64,000 nucleotides of DNA, taken from assembly GCA_023410595.1 (NCBI GenBank), contig JAEYPO010000007.1, positions 154,829 to 218,828 of the forward strand, in the 5' to 3' direction. The DNA is from Bacillota bacterium. GTDB taxonomy: Bacteria > Bacillota > Clostridia > Christensenellales > SZUA-584. A program made the position numbers and the translations under genes. This document shows, piece by piece, positions 1-8,688 of the stretch (within the stretch, counting starts at the first letter, position 1; each line of letters begins with the position of its first letter). The notes below the pieces were generated by a model. It had not been told where the DNA came from and made no database searches. It saw nothing but the letters and a program-made list of their open reading frames with translations.

Positions 1-1
1 G

Positions 2-196
2 ATAACGATAGAAGAGCTCGACCTCTCGGTGCGTTCTTATAACTGTTTAAAGCGCGCGGGAATAAACACAGTGGAAGAGCTTATAAAGCGCAACGAAGAA
101 GAGATGATGAAGGTAAGAAACTTAGGGCGCAAGTCGCTCGAAGAAGTGGAGCAAAAGCTCGCTACCTTAGGACTCTCGCTTCGCATGGACGACTAA
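2..196 (+). CDS. rpoA: RNA polymerase alpha subunit, C-terminal end (partial)
   Basis: The window opens inside this gene. The last 64 codons, read in frame 2, form the alpha C-terminal domain, with the typical segments 'ELDLSVRSYNCLKRAGI', 'TVEELI' and 'NLGRKSLEEV'. This helix-hairpin-helix domain contacts upstream promoter DNA and activators while the missing N-terminal part dimerises and assembles the core enzyme. It ends in LRMDD and a TAA. rplQ follows after 58 bases, the usual order at the end of the alpha operon in Firmicutes. Only the 5' part is missing, because of the window edge. Confidence 0.95.
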   Translation: MTIEELDLSVRSYNCLKRAGINTVEELIKRNEEEMMKVRNLGRKSLEEVEQKLATLGLSLRMDD

Positions 197-254
197 AAAG
201 CAAAGAGGTCCCCTAAACGTTGTATAATTTTGGGGTGCATATCAGGAGGCTAAA

Positions 255-764
255 ATGGCTGAATACAGAAAGCTTAACATGAAGAACGATCAAAGGCAGG
301 CGGCGCTGAGAAACCTTGTTTCCGGACTGTTGTGGTACGGCAGAATAGAGACGACCGCCGCGCGGGCTAAAGAGACGAGGCGCATCGCCGAAAAGCTCAT
401 CACGCTTGCCGTCAGAGAATACGCGAACGACTTAAAGGTAGTCAAAAAGGTCGCCGATGGCGATACGAAGGTAAAGAAGGAGTTTACTAACGACTCGCCT
501 TCCAAGCTCGCCGCGAGAAGGCGCATAATGCAGTACGTTTACGATATACCCGAGCCGAAGCAGGAAAAGGAAAGCAAATTCAACTATAAGCAGCGTGCGG
601 GCGAAGTCAGCCATCCCCTCGTGGAAAAGATGTTCCGCGAGTACGGCCCGAAGTACTACAAGCGTGCGCAGGATTTAGGCCAGGGCGGCGGATATACGCG
701 CATAATCAAGAAGGGCCCGAGGCGCGGAGACGCGGCTGAGGTCGTTATATTAGAGCTCGTATAA
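255..764 (+). CDS. rplQ: 50S ribosomal protein L17
   Basis: L17 of the large ribosomal subunit. The N-terminal block (NMKNDQRQAALRNLVSGLL, then the RIETTAARAKETRR region) is characteristic. An AGGAGG ribosome binding site lies at about 244-249. At 169 residues it is longer than the usual 115-130. The extra length is a lysine- and glutamate-rich middle segment, roughly residues 60-130 (KVKKEF..., EPKQEKESKFNYKQRAGEV), placed before the usual C-terminal block with YTRIIKKGPRRGDAAEVVILEL. It directly follows rpoA and is followed by a hairpin terminator at 791-823. The identity is secure; the function of the insertion is unknown. Confidence 0.96.
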   Translation: MAEYRKLNMKNDQRQAALRNLVSGLLWYGRIETTAARAKETRRIAEKLITLAVREYANDLKVVKKVADGDTKVKKEFTNDSPSKLAARRRIMQYVYDIPEPKQEKESKFNYKQRAGEVSHPLVEKMFREYGPKYYKRAQDLGQGGGYTRIIKKGPRRGDAAEVVILELV

Positions 765-790
765 AAGTTCACAGATAATTAAGCACATTA

Positions 791-823
791 AAAAGGCTTT
801 GGAAGTTGTTTTCAGAGCCTTTT
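791..823 (+). terminator. Intrinsic terminator after rplQ
   Basis: An AAAAGGCT...AGCCTTTT hairpin with some internal mismatches, ending in T residues, 27 bases after the rplQ stop. It would end the ribosomal protein transcript before the ECF transporter genes. Confidence 0.65.
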
Positions 824-863
824 AGTGTATAATGGGAGGAAAAGCAAAAGAAAGAAGGCAACA

Positions 864-1688
864 ATGGGGATAGTTGAGGCCGAAGACGTCAAATATTCGT
901 ATACCGGTGAAAACTCAATAAACCTTGCGCTGGCGGGAGTGACGCTCTCCGTTGAAAAAGGCGAGTTCGTCGCCATAATTGGGCATAACGGCTCAGGCAA
1001 GTCTACCTTCGCGCGTCTTATAAATGCGCTTTACCTGCCCGAATCGGGCACGCTTAAGGTTAAGGGCATGGATACGAAGGATGAAGGGAGCGTATGGGAC
1101 ATAAGGAAATGCTGCGGAATGGTGTTCCAGAATCCCGACAACCAGATCGTTGCGACTATTGTGGAGGAGGACGTGGCGTTCGGCCCCGAGAACCTCGGCG
1201 TTCCGACAAAGGAGATACGCGAGAGGGTGGACGCGGCATTGGAGCAGGTAGACATGAGCGAATTCAAGGAGCGCGCTCCGCATATGCTCTCGGGCGGGCA
1301 GAAGCAGAGGGTAGCAATAGCGGGCGTGCTCGCTATGCACCCTGATATCATCGTGTTTGACGAGCCTACGGCGATGCTCGACCCGGAGGGGAGAGCGGAG
1401 GTGCTCGAAACGATAAAGGCATTGAGCGCACAAGGCAAGACGATAATATATATAACGCATTACATGGAAGAGGCGCTGTTTGCGGACCGTGTGTGCGTAA
1501 TGACGGGCGGGCGGATAACGCTTTCGGGACCGCCGTGCGAGGTGTTTGATAACGAGCAGGCCATAAAAGAGGCGGGACTCAATTTCCCGCCGCATATAGA
1601 GCTTTACCACAGGCTTAAGGCGCGCGGGTTCGAACTGGGGCAGTGCCCGATGACTGTGGAGGAACTGGTGGAAAAGCTATGCCGATAG
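864..1688 (+). CDS. ecfA1: ECF transporter ATPase EcfA1
   Basis: One of two ATPases of the energy-coupling factor module, which powers uptake of vitamins and metals by interchangeable S components. Walker A is GHNGSGKST (near residue 40), the signature is LSGGQKQRVAIAG, and Walker B is IIVFDEPTAMLD. I chose the ATG at 864 (MGIVEAEDVKYSY) because an AAGAAGG site lies just upstream; the longer reading from 825 adds a lysine-rich stretch that contains the ribosome binding site region. 274 residues, normal for the family. It overlaps ecfA2 by 10 bases, so translation is probably coupled. Confidence 0.93.
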   Translation: MGIVEAEDVKYSYTGENSINLALAGVTLSVEKGEFVAIIGHNGSGKSTFARLINALYLPESGTLKVKGMDTKDEGSVWDIRKCCGMVFQNPDNQIVATIVEEDVAFGPENLGVPTKEIRERVDAALEQVDMSEFKERAPHMLSGGQKQRVAIAGVLAMHPDIIVFDEPTAMLDPEGRAEVLETIKALSAQGKTIIYITHYMEEALFADRVCVMTGGRITLSGPPCEVFDNEQAIKEAGLNFPPHIELYHRLKARGFELGQCPMTVEELVEKLCR

Positions 1689-2536
1689 AACTTAAGGACC
1701 TTAAATACACATATATGCCGGGAACGCCGTTCGAGACGACGGCCATAGAGGGCTTAAGCCTTAAGATAGAGGACGGCGAGTTCCTGGGGCTTATTGGCCA
1801 GACGGGCTCGGGCAAAACGACGCTTATTGGCCTCATGGCCGGGCTGCTTAAACCCTCCAAAGGCGCCGTCATTATAAACGGCGAAGACATAAACAAAAAG
1901 GGTTATGACAGAAAAGCTTTGAGGCGGCACATAGGCGTCGTGTTCCAGTACCCCGAGCACCAGCTGTTTGAAGAGACGGTGTATAAGGACATAGCGTTCG
2001 GTCCTGTTAAGACGGGCGTGCCCGAAGGCGAGATAGAGCAAAGGGTGAGGCGCTCGATGGAGCTTATGGAGCTTGACTTTGAGGGTATAAAGGGCTTATC
2101 GCCTTTTGAGCTTTCGGGCGGGCAGAAAAGAAGGGTAGCCATAGCGGGCGTTCTCGCCGTTAACCCCAAGGTACTCATACTCGACGAGCCGGTGGCGGGG
2201 CTCGACCCAAAGGGCAGGAAGCACCTTATGAAGCTTATAGGCGGGCTCAACGCGGACGGCGTTACGATAATAATGATAACGCACTCTATGGACGACCTTG
2301 CGGAGAACGCGAGGAGAGTCGTTGTGCTTTCGGGCGCGAATATATTAATGGACGGCAAGCCGAGCGAGATATTCCTGCGTGAGAGCGAGCTAAAGGGCGT
2401 GGGGCTCGGGCTGCCCGCGGTGGCGGAAGTAGCGGCGAAGCTGCGCGCAAAAGGTATAAATGTACCCGAGGATGTAATAAAGCTCGATAAACTCGAAGAG
2501 TATATCGTCGGGGTGGCAGGTAACAAGCATGATTAA
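1679..2536 (+). CDS. ecfA2: ECF transporter ATPase EcfA2
   Basis: Second ATPase of the ECF module, forming a heterodimer with EcfA1. Walker A is GQTGSGKTT, the signature LSGGQKRRVAIAG, and Walker B VLILDEPVAGLDP. The ATG at 1679 overlaps the end of ecfA1 and sits behind GGAGGAACTGGTGG. 285 residues, the usual length. It overlaps ecfT by 8 bases, giving a tightly coupled A1-A2-T operon. No S component gene lies beside it, as expected for a group II module shared by several S components encoded elsewhere. Confidence 0.93.
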   Translation: MPIELKDLKYTYMPGTPFETTAIEGLSLKIEDGEFLGLIGQTGSGKTTLIGLMAGLLKPSKGAVIINGEDINKKGYDRKALRRHIGVVFQYPEHQLFEETVYKDIAFGPVKTGVPEGEIEQRVRRSMELMELDFEGIKGLSPFELSGGQKRRVAIAGVLAVNPKVLILDEPVAGLDPKGRKHLMKLIGGLNADGVTIIMITHSMDDLAENARRVVVLSGANILMDGKPSEIFLRESELKGVGLGLPAVAEVAAKLRAKGINVPEDVIKLDKLEEYIVGVAGNKHD

Positions 2537-3323
2537 AAACGTAACGCTCGGACAGTACTTCCCGGGGGATTCGATAATACACAGGATGGACGCAAGGGTA
2601 AAGCTTTTGCTCGTAATAGCAATAATCGTGCTCATATTCCTGATAGACACGCTTGTTGGCAACCTTGTCGTGCTTGCGTTTTTGCTGTTTATTATTATAG
2701 TGTCGCGCGTGAGTGCAAGACTCGTGCTTCGCAGCTTAAAGCCTTTGTGGTTTATAATACTGCTGGCGATGGTACTTAACACGTTCTTCTATTCGGGCGG
2801 CACGGAGCTGTTTTCGTGGTGGATATTCCGCGTATCCAAGGAAGGGCTTATAAACGCCGTGCGGCTTGCCGCAAGGCTTATATTCCTAATAACGGCCACG
2901 ACGATGCTCACGCTCACTACGTCGCCCATATCGCTTACGGACGCTTTGGAGCGGCTGATGCGGCCGCTAAAAATCGTGCGTTTCCCCGTGCACGAGCTCG
3001 CCATGATGATGACTATAGCGATGCGCTTTATACCTACGCTGCTTGAGGAAACGGACAAGATAATGAAGGCGCAGACAGCAAGGGGCGCGGAGTTTGACAG
3101 CGGCAGCATACTGAAGCGCGCGGCGGGCATGGTGCCCATACTCGTGCCGCTATTTGTCAGCGCATTCAGGCGAGCGGACGAGCTTGCTTTTGCCATGGAG
3201 TCGCGCTGCTACCACGGAGGCGAGGGCAGGACGCGCATGAAGGTGATGCATATGCATTTAAGAGACGCTATAGCTTCGGCTGTCGTCGCGGGGCTTATAG
3301 TGTTCGCGGCGCTGGGTTTTTAA
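2529..3323 (+). CDS. ecfT: ECF transporter transmembrane protein EcfT
   Basis: Membrane component that joins the two ATPases to the substrate-binding S components. The N terminus (GQYFPGDSIIHRMDARVKLL) is typical of EcfT. Several hydrophobic helices follow between about residues 25 and 130. Two coupling motifs are visible: TARGAEF near residue 183 and the ESRCY segment near 225, which occupy the positions of the Ala-Arg-Gly coupling motifs. 264 residues, normal. Third gene of the operon. Confidence 0.92.
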   Translation: MIKNVTLGQYFPGDSIIHRMDARVKLLLVIAIIVLIFLIDTLVGNLVVLAFLLFIIIVSRVSARLVLRSLKPLWFIILLAMVLNTFFYSGGTELFSWWIFRVSKEGLINAVRLAARLIFLITATTMLTLTTSPISLTDALERLMRPLKIVRFPVHELAMMMTIAMRFIPTLLEETDKIMKAQTARGAEFDSGSILKRAAGMVPILVPLFVSAFRRADELAFAMESRCYHGGEGRTRMKVMHMHLRDAIASAVVAGLIVFAALGF

Positions 3324-3462
3324 AAAGCCTTATATAAATGCCATGCGGTAAACAAGTATTGCAGGCGCCGTTTCCCGGCGCTCCTTAATTTTCAGACTTG
3401 CGGGTGTAAAATAAAAAGACAATTTGGATGTAAAGCTGGCACGTAACACAGGGATAGCAGGA

Positions 3463-4188
3463 ATGAATATAAGATCATTCGTTCCCAACCGCAATGACGG
3501 TGGGAGCAGTAAATTCAAGAACAAGATAAGGCTCTTTGTAAAGAGCGGGAGAGCGCCTGTATTCCTGTTCGCGCTCGCGGGAACTTTGCTGCTGGCAGCC
3601 GTGTTTATATTCGTTGTCCAGTGGAACGAAGGTGAGACAGCCGAAAGAAAAGCCGGGCGGCTGCTCAGCGAAGCGAGCTTAGAGCCGTCGGCGTCGCCTT
3701 CAGAGCCATTCCCCAAGGGAGCGTATGTGCAGCCCGAGCAGCCCGACGCGCAGGGCGAGGAGGAGATTAAGGGGCTGCTGGAAACAGAGCTTAAGGGGTA
3801 TTCCGTCATAGCGAGGCTCGACATAGATAAAATAGAACAGCACCTGCCGGTGATTTCGTCTGCGTCGGACAAGGCGCTTAAAGTCTCGGTCTGCTATTAC
3901 ACAGGTTCCCTGCCGGGGGAAGACGGCAACCTTGTGATAACGGGGCATAACTACAGAAACGGCGCGCATTTCGGAAACCTGGACAAGCTGGAAGAGGGAG
4001 ACGTTGTTACTCTTATGGATACGCAGGGCAAAACCTATGCGTACACTGTGTACGGCATCGACCATATCAAACCCGACAATCCGGAGGCGCTTGACAATAC
4101 GGTATACGAGCGGGAGCTGACGCTGCTTACTTGTGAAGCGCGCGGCAACGGGCGGCTCGTAGTGCGGTGCTGCCTTAAGGGCGAATGA
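3463..4188 (+). CDS. Sortase (class B/D-like transpeptidase)
   Basis: Membrane-anchored cysteine transpeptidase that would join surface proteins to the cell wall. A basic N terminus leads into one membrane helix (about residues 28-50), then a low-complexity Pro/Glu/Ser linker and the sortase beta barrel. The catalytic histidine is in ITGHNYRNG, the cysteine in LTLLTC and the arginine in RLVVRC. I prefer the ATG at 3463, with AGGGA upstream; a TTG at 3424 would add 13 residues. It lies between ecfT and truA, where rplM and rpsI or nothing is more usual. The likely substrate in this window is the protein at 45668-49819, whose C terminus carries VPSTGG, a membrane helix and an arginine/lysine tail. 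Confidence 0.88.
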   Translation: MNIRSFVPNRNDGGSSKFKNKIRLFVKSGRAPVFLFALAGTLLLAAVFIFVVQWNEGETAERKAGRLLSEASLEPSASPSEPFPKGAYVQPEQPDAQGEEEIKGLLETELKGYSVIARLDIDKIEQHLPVISSASDKALKVSVCYYTGSLPGEDGNLVITGHNYRNGAHFGNLDKLEEGDVVTLMDTQGKTYAYTVYGIDHIKPDNPEALDNTVYERELTLLTCEARGNGRLVVRCCLKGE

Positions 4189-4257
4189 CCGGGGTCATAA
4201 AGACATAAGGCTTTTTGTGAAATAGTAAAGGAGCGGGTCTCCTTGGGGGAGGCAAAT

Positions 4258-5013
4258 ATGCGGGTCAGGCTGATAATAGAATACGAAGGAACAAACTATT
4301 CGGGCTGGCAGCGCCAGACAAACGGCATGTCCGTGCAGGAAACGCTGGAGCAGGCGTTTTATAAAGCGGCGGGCGAGAGCGTCACAATACACGGCGCGGG
4401 CAGGACGGACGCGGGCGTGCACGCGGAGGCGCAGGTGGCGCATCTTGACACTAATTGCACCATACCGGCGAATAAGATAAGCTACGCTATGAACATGCTG
4501 CTGCCCGCCGACATACGCGTTAAGCAGTCGATGGAAGTGAGCGTGGATTTCCACGCGAGGTTTTCGGCGAGGGCAAAGACGTACAGATACACGTTTTACA
4601 ACGATACGCACGCCTCGGCTATTTACCGCAACACTACGACGCACATACACGGCAGGCTCGACATACCGGCCATGAAGGCAGCCGCCGCGTTCATACGAGG
4701 GACGCACGACTTTGCAAGCTTCTGCGCGAGCGGCAGCGAAGTTAAAGACACCGTGCGCACTATACACAGGCTCGAGATATCGTCGCAGGAGCCTTTTCTA
4801 TATATAGACGTAACGGGTTCGGGATTTCTTTACAATATGGTACGTATAATCGCGGGCACGCTTATTGACGTGGGGCTTAAAAAGATATCTCCGGAGTATG
4901 TAAAAGAGATAGTGAGCGGCAAAGACAGGACGCTCGCAAGCGCGACAGCGCCCGCCAGAGGCCTTACACTAAAGGAAGTATATTATACGCCGTTCCCCAG
5001 CATCATGGCGTGA
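4258..5013 (+). CDS. truA: tRNA pseudouridine synthase A
   Basis: Converts uridines 38-40 of the tRNA anticodon arm to pseudouridine. The catalytic aspartate lies in GAGRTDAGVHA, and the N terminus has RLIIEYEGTNYSGWQRQ as in other TruA proteins. The ATG at 4258 follows GGGGGAGG with 5-6 bases of spacing; a TTG at 4243 overlaps that site and is unlikely. 251 residues, normal. Its 3' end overlaps the convergent FapA-type gene by 11 bases. Confidence 0.94.
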   Translation: MRVRLIIEYEGTNYSGWQRQTNGMSVQETLEQAFYKAAGESVTIHGAGRTDAGVHAEAQVAHLDTNCTIPANKISYAMNMLLPADIRVKQSMEVSVDFHARFSARAKTYRYTFYNDTHASAIYRNTTTHIHGRLDIPAMKAAAAFIRGTHDFASFCASGSEVKDTVRTIHRLEISSQEPFLYIDVTGSGFLYNMVRIIAGTLIDVGLKKISPEYVKEIVSGKDRTLASATAPARGLTLKEVYYTPFPSIMA

Positions 5014-6682
5014 CTTCGCACGAAGGGAATATGATCTCTCCGCCTCTGTTCTTGAACGTGACATAATCAAATGTTGACTTCGTAATGAATATCGCCGAGT
5101 CGATTATTATCTTTACTCCGGGGTAGACGCACTTTGTCGCGTTTACACGGCCGCCGCTAGCGTGGGAGAGTATTTCTTCGTATGCGGCCAGTTCGTCGAC
5201 TGCGTCGTTATACTGCTGTTCAATCAGTTCCCTTGAATCGAGCACCTTCTGCCGCATCGCCAGCCGGTCGGGCGAAAGCGTTGACGAAGGCAGGCGCGCC
5301 AGGCTGTCTATCTTCATTAGCTGTGCTTTAAGCTGTGTGCGCCGCGTATCAGCGTCCACATATTTTGCCCGTATCTCGGGAGCGACCCCGAGCTCTATCA
5401 CCATCGGATCGTACGACGGCGAACCTATCATGTTCGCTGTCACTTCCCTGCCCGCCCGTATAAAGCCGCCGATTATCTTCCCCCATTTGCCCTTCATCGT
5501 TATCGAGCCGCCCGCCAGCATGTTGCAGTGCACGATATAATCGGATACTATATTGCCTCTGGCCTCTACGGAGCAGTTTTCCATGAACTTGGCGATTATG
5601 TTGCCGCCGGCTATAAGCTTGCCGACGTCCTGGCCCTTTATGCCGTTTTTAAGTATTATATCCTTTGAGGCAATCAGTGTCGCGCCTTCTACGTAACCGC
5701 TGACCTCTATAGAGCCCGTTGCCTGCACCGTTAGCCCGGTGATAACGTTGCCGCGTATAATGACGTCGCCCTCAAACTTTATATTTCCGACGCGCATGTC
5801 CACGTCGCCCGGTATCTTGTATATGTCGGATACTTCCACTCTTCCATTTACAAAGTCTATCCTGCCGCTCTTTGCCGCCAGCAGGCTCTGGCCGTCTTCG
5901 GACACGCGGGTGTTTCTGCCCGCGGGAAGCTTAGGTTCCAAGCCCGGCTTTGCGGGTATAACGTCACCCTTTACCGTGCAGCCGTCCTCGCCCTGTTCGG
6001 GCGGCACTCTGACAACGACGGTCGCGTCTTCCGTCACGCTCTCAAACAGATCGAGCTGTTTGTAATCCGCGCTGCCATCCGCCCCTATAGTGGGCGTGTA
6101 GCCGTGCTCCTTTTTGAACATGAAATTAAGATATCCGTCTGCGCCCTTTTTCGCGGGTTTGCCTGAGGCTATCAGGAAAGGCCTTAAATACGCGCTGCCT
6201 GCTATGGCACTCTGCACGGTCGCTTCATCAATACCGTATACTACGCCCCATTGCTCCTTTATCTTCTGCATTATCTCGTCAAAGCTTAAGGGCTTTCCCG
6301 ACGGGGAAGGGGGCAGCAGTGTCATATGCGCAGACATCGCGTCTTTTGAAATCACTACGACGACGTCGGAATCGACCGTGTTCTCATCCTGTTTCTCCGC
6401 TATCTTAATAAGGCTTTCACGCCTTCGAATGTGCACGAGTACATTGCTTACGTCTATACCCGTTATATTCCTGCGGTTTAAGTCGTATGACACGATCGAA
6501 GGATTTAGCGGAGCGCCTGCACCTACCTCTTCCATAAACTGCAGGAATACGCCGTCTTCCTGATACAGCAACTTATAGGAAGCGTCATGTGTGATATACT
6601 GCACCGTATCGAACGATCCTAGCTGAGCCGCCAAAGAAGGCTTCTTGTCGGGCTCGAACATTATATCCTTGTTTTCTTCCAT
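5003..6682 (-). CDS. FapA/DUF342 family polymer-forming protein
   Basis: 559 residues with the layout of the FapA (DUF342) family: an N-terminal domain, then a long repetitive beta-helix region (about residues 270-430, with VDMRVGNIKFEGDVIIRGNV, EVSGYVEGATLIASKDIILK and AGGNIIAKFMENCSVEARG) and a C-terminal coiled coil with an arginine/lysine-rich helix. Family members are linked to flagellar assembly or cell-envelope regulation, but the precise role is poorly defined. An AGGAGG site precedes the ATG. No flagellar genes lie nearby. It is convergent with truA and divergent from the trpB-like gene. Confidence 0.8.
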   Translation of the reverse strand: MEENKDIMFEPDKKPSLAAQLGSFDTVQYITHDASYKLLYQEDGVFLQFMEEVGAGAPLNPSIVSYDLNRRNITGIDVSNVLVHIRRRESLIKIAEKQDENTVDSDVVVVISKDAMSAHMTLLPPSPSGKPLSFDEIMQKIKEQWGVVYGIDEATVQSAIAGSAYLRPFLIASGKPAKKGADGYLNFMFKKEHGYTPTIGADGSADYKQLDLFESVTEDATVVVRVPPEQGEDGCTVKGDVIPAKPGLEPKLPAGRNTRVSEDGQSLLAAKSGRIDFVNGRVEVSDIYKIPGDVDMRVGNIKFEGDVIIRGNVITGLTVQATGSIEVSGYVEGATLIASKDIILKNGIKGQDVGKLIAGGNIIAKFMENCSVEARGNIVSDYIVHCNMLAGGSITMKGKWGKIIGGFIRAGREVTANMIGSPSYDPMVIELGVAPEIRAKYVDADTRRTQLKAQLMKIDSLARLPSSTLSPDRLAMRQKVLDSRELIEQQYNDAVDELAAYEEILSHASGGRVNATKCVYPGVKIIIDSAIFITKSTFDYVTFKNRGGEIIFPSCEVTP

Positions 6683-6785
6683 ACAGCGCGCCTCCTATAG
6701 TTATGCTACACTTAATATATCGGCTTTTCTTAACGTAAAATGAATAGATAAATTGAACATAAACGCTGATTTTTAAATATTTTCG

Positions 6786-6815
6786 TTGACATTTAAAGCT
6801 TCTGTACCGTATACT
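6786..6815 (+). promoter_or_regulatory. Sigma-A promoter for the trpB2-like gene
   Basis: TTGACA at 6786-6791 and TATACT at 6810-6815 with 18-base spacing. The start of transcription would fall near 6822, leaving about 110 bases of leader with a short open frame (6846-6935). No T-box or tryptophan-rich leader is seen. Confidence 0.65.
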
Positions 6816-6845
6816 GTACAAAAGTTCCATTTTGGAGTACATTTT

Positions 6846-6935
6846 ATGGGCGAAGAGCCCGCAAGACGAGATGAGATGAGACATGTGTTATTCCGCGTGG
6901 AGCTAATAACAAGATTAGAGGAGAAGAGATCATGA
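6846..6935 (+). CDS. Possible 29-residue leader peptide overlapping the trpB2 start
   Basis: A short frame starting MGEEPARRDEMRHVLF with a modest TGGAG upstream. Its TGA overlaps the ATG of the next gene in the arrangement ATGA, as in translationally coupled genes. It holds no tryptophan, so it does not look like an attenuator peptide. It may be chance. Confidence 0.25.
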   Translation: MGEEPARRDEMRHVLFRVELITRLEEKRS

Positions 6936-8299
6936 GTAAAACTATCCCCAACAGAGTATTTTTAACTGAGGACGAATTGCCAAGGCAGTATTATAATATT
7001 GCCGCGGACATGCCCACCAAGCCGGCGCCGTATTTGCATCCGGCGACATTAAAGCCTATCGGCCCTGCCGATCTTGAAGTGCTGTTCCCAAAGGCGCTTA
7101 TAGAGCAGGAAGTATCGACAGAGAGGTATATCGACATACCAAAAGAGGTGCGCGACATATACGCGACGTTCAGGCCGTCGCCATTAATTCGCGCGTACAG
7201 GCTCGAAAAGTTCCTGGGCACCCCGGCAAAGATATACTACAAGTATGAGGGCACGAACCCTTCGGGCAGCCATAAGCTGAATACGGCGGTGGCGCAGGCC
7301 TTTTACAACAAAGCGGAGGGCATAAAGCGAATATCTACAGAAACAGGCGCGGGGCAGTGGGGCACGGCGCTTTCGATAGCGTGCTCGATGTTCGATATTG
7401 AGTGCATCGTCTATATGGTGCGCGTATCGTACGACCAAAAGCCGTACCGCAAAATACTAATACAGACATACGGCGCGGATGTAGTACCGAGCCCGTCCAC
7501 AAAAACGAACGCGGGGCGCGCGATACTCGCAAAAGATCCGAATTCACTCGGCAGTCTCGGCATAGCGATATCCGAGGCGGTGGAAGACGCTGCCATGAGG
7601 GACGATACGCATTACGCATTGGGCAGCGTACTGAATCACGTAATACTGCACCAGTCGATAATAGGCCAGGAAGCGAAGAAACAGTTTGAAAAGATAGACG
7701 AATATCCGGATATAATAATAGGCTGCAACGGCGGCGGTTCTAACTTCTCGGGATGCGCGTTCCCCTTCGTGCACGACGTGCTTAAAAACGGCGAAAAAAT
7801 TGAGTTTATAGCGGTAGAGCCCGCCGCATGCCCGAAGCTGACGAAAGGCGAGTTCCGGTATGACTACGGCGATACGGCGAAGATGGCGCCTGTTGCTATG
7901 ATGTACACGCTTGGCCATGACTTCGTGCCCGCGGGCATACACGCAGGGGGCCTTAGGTATCACGGAGACTCAGCGCTGCTCTCGCAGCTATACCATGACG
8001 GAATAGTAAAAGCGCAGGCCGTGCAGCAGACAAAAGTATTCAAGGCGGCTGTAGACTTTACGAGGGTAGAGGGCATACTGCCCGCGCCCGAGTCGGCTCA
8101 CGCTATACTCGCTGCTATGGAGAAGGCGCTCGAGTGCAAAGAGACAGGAGAAGCGAAGACTATATTCTTCAACCTCTCGGGCCACGGCGATTTTGACCTC
8201 GCGGCGTACGATGCTTACCATTCCGGTCTGCTTGAAGACTTTGAGTATACCGACAATATGCACGACGAGGGCATGGCTACCGTACCGAACGTAGGATAA
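6932..8299 (+). CDS. Tryptophan synthase beta chain-like protein, TrpB2 type
   Basis: PLP enzyme that joins indole and serine to give tryptophan. The lysine that holds PLP is in NPSGSHKLN, and the phosphate-binding loop is CNGGGSNFSG. At 455 residues with a long N-terminal extension (PYLHPATLKPIGPADLEVL...) it matches the TrpB2 subfamily rather than the roughly 400-residue TrpB1 that pairs with TrpA. No trpA or other trp genes are near. TrpB2 proteins often work without TrpA, salvaging free indole or possibly using phosphoserine. A GAGGAG site precedes the ATG. A sigma-A-type promoter lies at 6786-6815 and a terminator at 8340-8366. Confidence 0.88.
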   Translation: MSKTIPNRVFLTEDELPRQYYNIAADMPTKPAPYLHPATLKPIGPADLEVLFPKALIEQEVSTERYIDIPKEVRDIYATFRPSPLIRAYRLEKFLGTPAKIYYKYEGTNPSGSHKLNTAVAQAFYNKAEGIKRISTETGAGQWGTALSIACSMFDIECIVYMVRVSYDQKPYRKILIQTYGADVVPSPSTKTNAGRAILAKDPNSLGSLGIAISEAVEDAAMRDDTHYALGSVLNHVILHQSIIGQEAKKQFEKIDEYPDIIIGCNGGGSNFSGCAFPFVHDVLKNGEKIEFIAVEPAACPKLTKGEFRYDYGDTAKMAPVAMMYTLGHDFVPAGIHAGGLRYHGDSALLSQLYHDGIVKAQAVQQTKVFKAAVDFTRVEGILPAPESAHAILAAMEKALECKETGEAKTIFFNLSGHGDFDLAAYDAYHSGLLEDFEYTDNMHDEGMATVPNVG

Positions 8300-8339
8300 A
8301 AGAGAGACATTGTTTATACAAGATGTTTGTTATCAATCT

Positions 8340-8366
8340 AAGGCGGCTGACAAAGCCGCCTTTTCT
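8340..8366. terminator. Bidirectional hairpin terminator
   Basis: AAGGCGGCT GACA AAGCCGCCTT followed by TTTTC, between the convergent trpB2-like and pyrophosphohydrolase-like genes. The stem is perfect, so it could end both transcripts. Confidence 0.75.
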
Positions 8367-8367
8367 A

Positions 8368-8688
8368 TCAATCGACGATCACGCTTTCCAGATAGATCCT
8401 TCCCTTAAAGCCGCCGTTTTTCGCGTGCTTTTCAAGGCGGAGCTCCTCGAGGCCGTCTTTGCTTAAGCCGCTTATATCCGACAATGCGTAAACAACCTCG
8501 AGTATATCGGCAAGTTCCTCCGTTTCGCCGCTTGAAAGATACTCGTTTACTTCTTCTAAAAGCTTTGAGCGCAGCTCGCCGACAAAATCCTGTTCGGATA
8601 AAACTCTTGTTACGCTCCGCTTGCCCTGTGCTTCTATAATATACGGTATGTTGTCCCGTATAAGTTTGTTGTATGTTTTAACGCCCAT
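8368..8688 (-). CDS. HisE/MazG-like nucleoside triphosphate pyrophosphohydrolase
   Basis: 106 residues. The N terminus YNKLIRDNIPYIIEAQGK and the KLLEEVNEYL...EELADILEVVYAL pattern belong to the all-alpha NTP pyrophosphohydrolase superfamily, where the EExxE and ExxD groups bind magnesium. These proteins hydrolyse NTPs or phosphoribosyl-ATP. No his genes are nearby, so a housecleaning role is more likely than histidine synthesis. It lies convergent with the trpB2-like gene across a shared terminator. Confidence 0.78.
   Translation of the reverse strand: MGVKTYNKLIRDNIPYIIEAQGKRSVTRVLSEQDFVGELRSKLLEEVNEYLSSGETEELADILEVVYALSDISGLSKDGLEELRLEKHAKNGGFKGRIYLESVIVD

Noticed and set aside
993..1610. 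A 205-codon minus-strand frame opposite ecfA1.
   Set aside because: Shadow of the ATPase gene; arginine- and histidine-rich composition typical of antisense frames.
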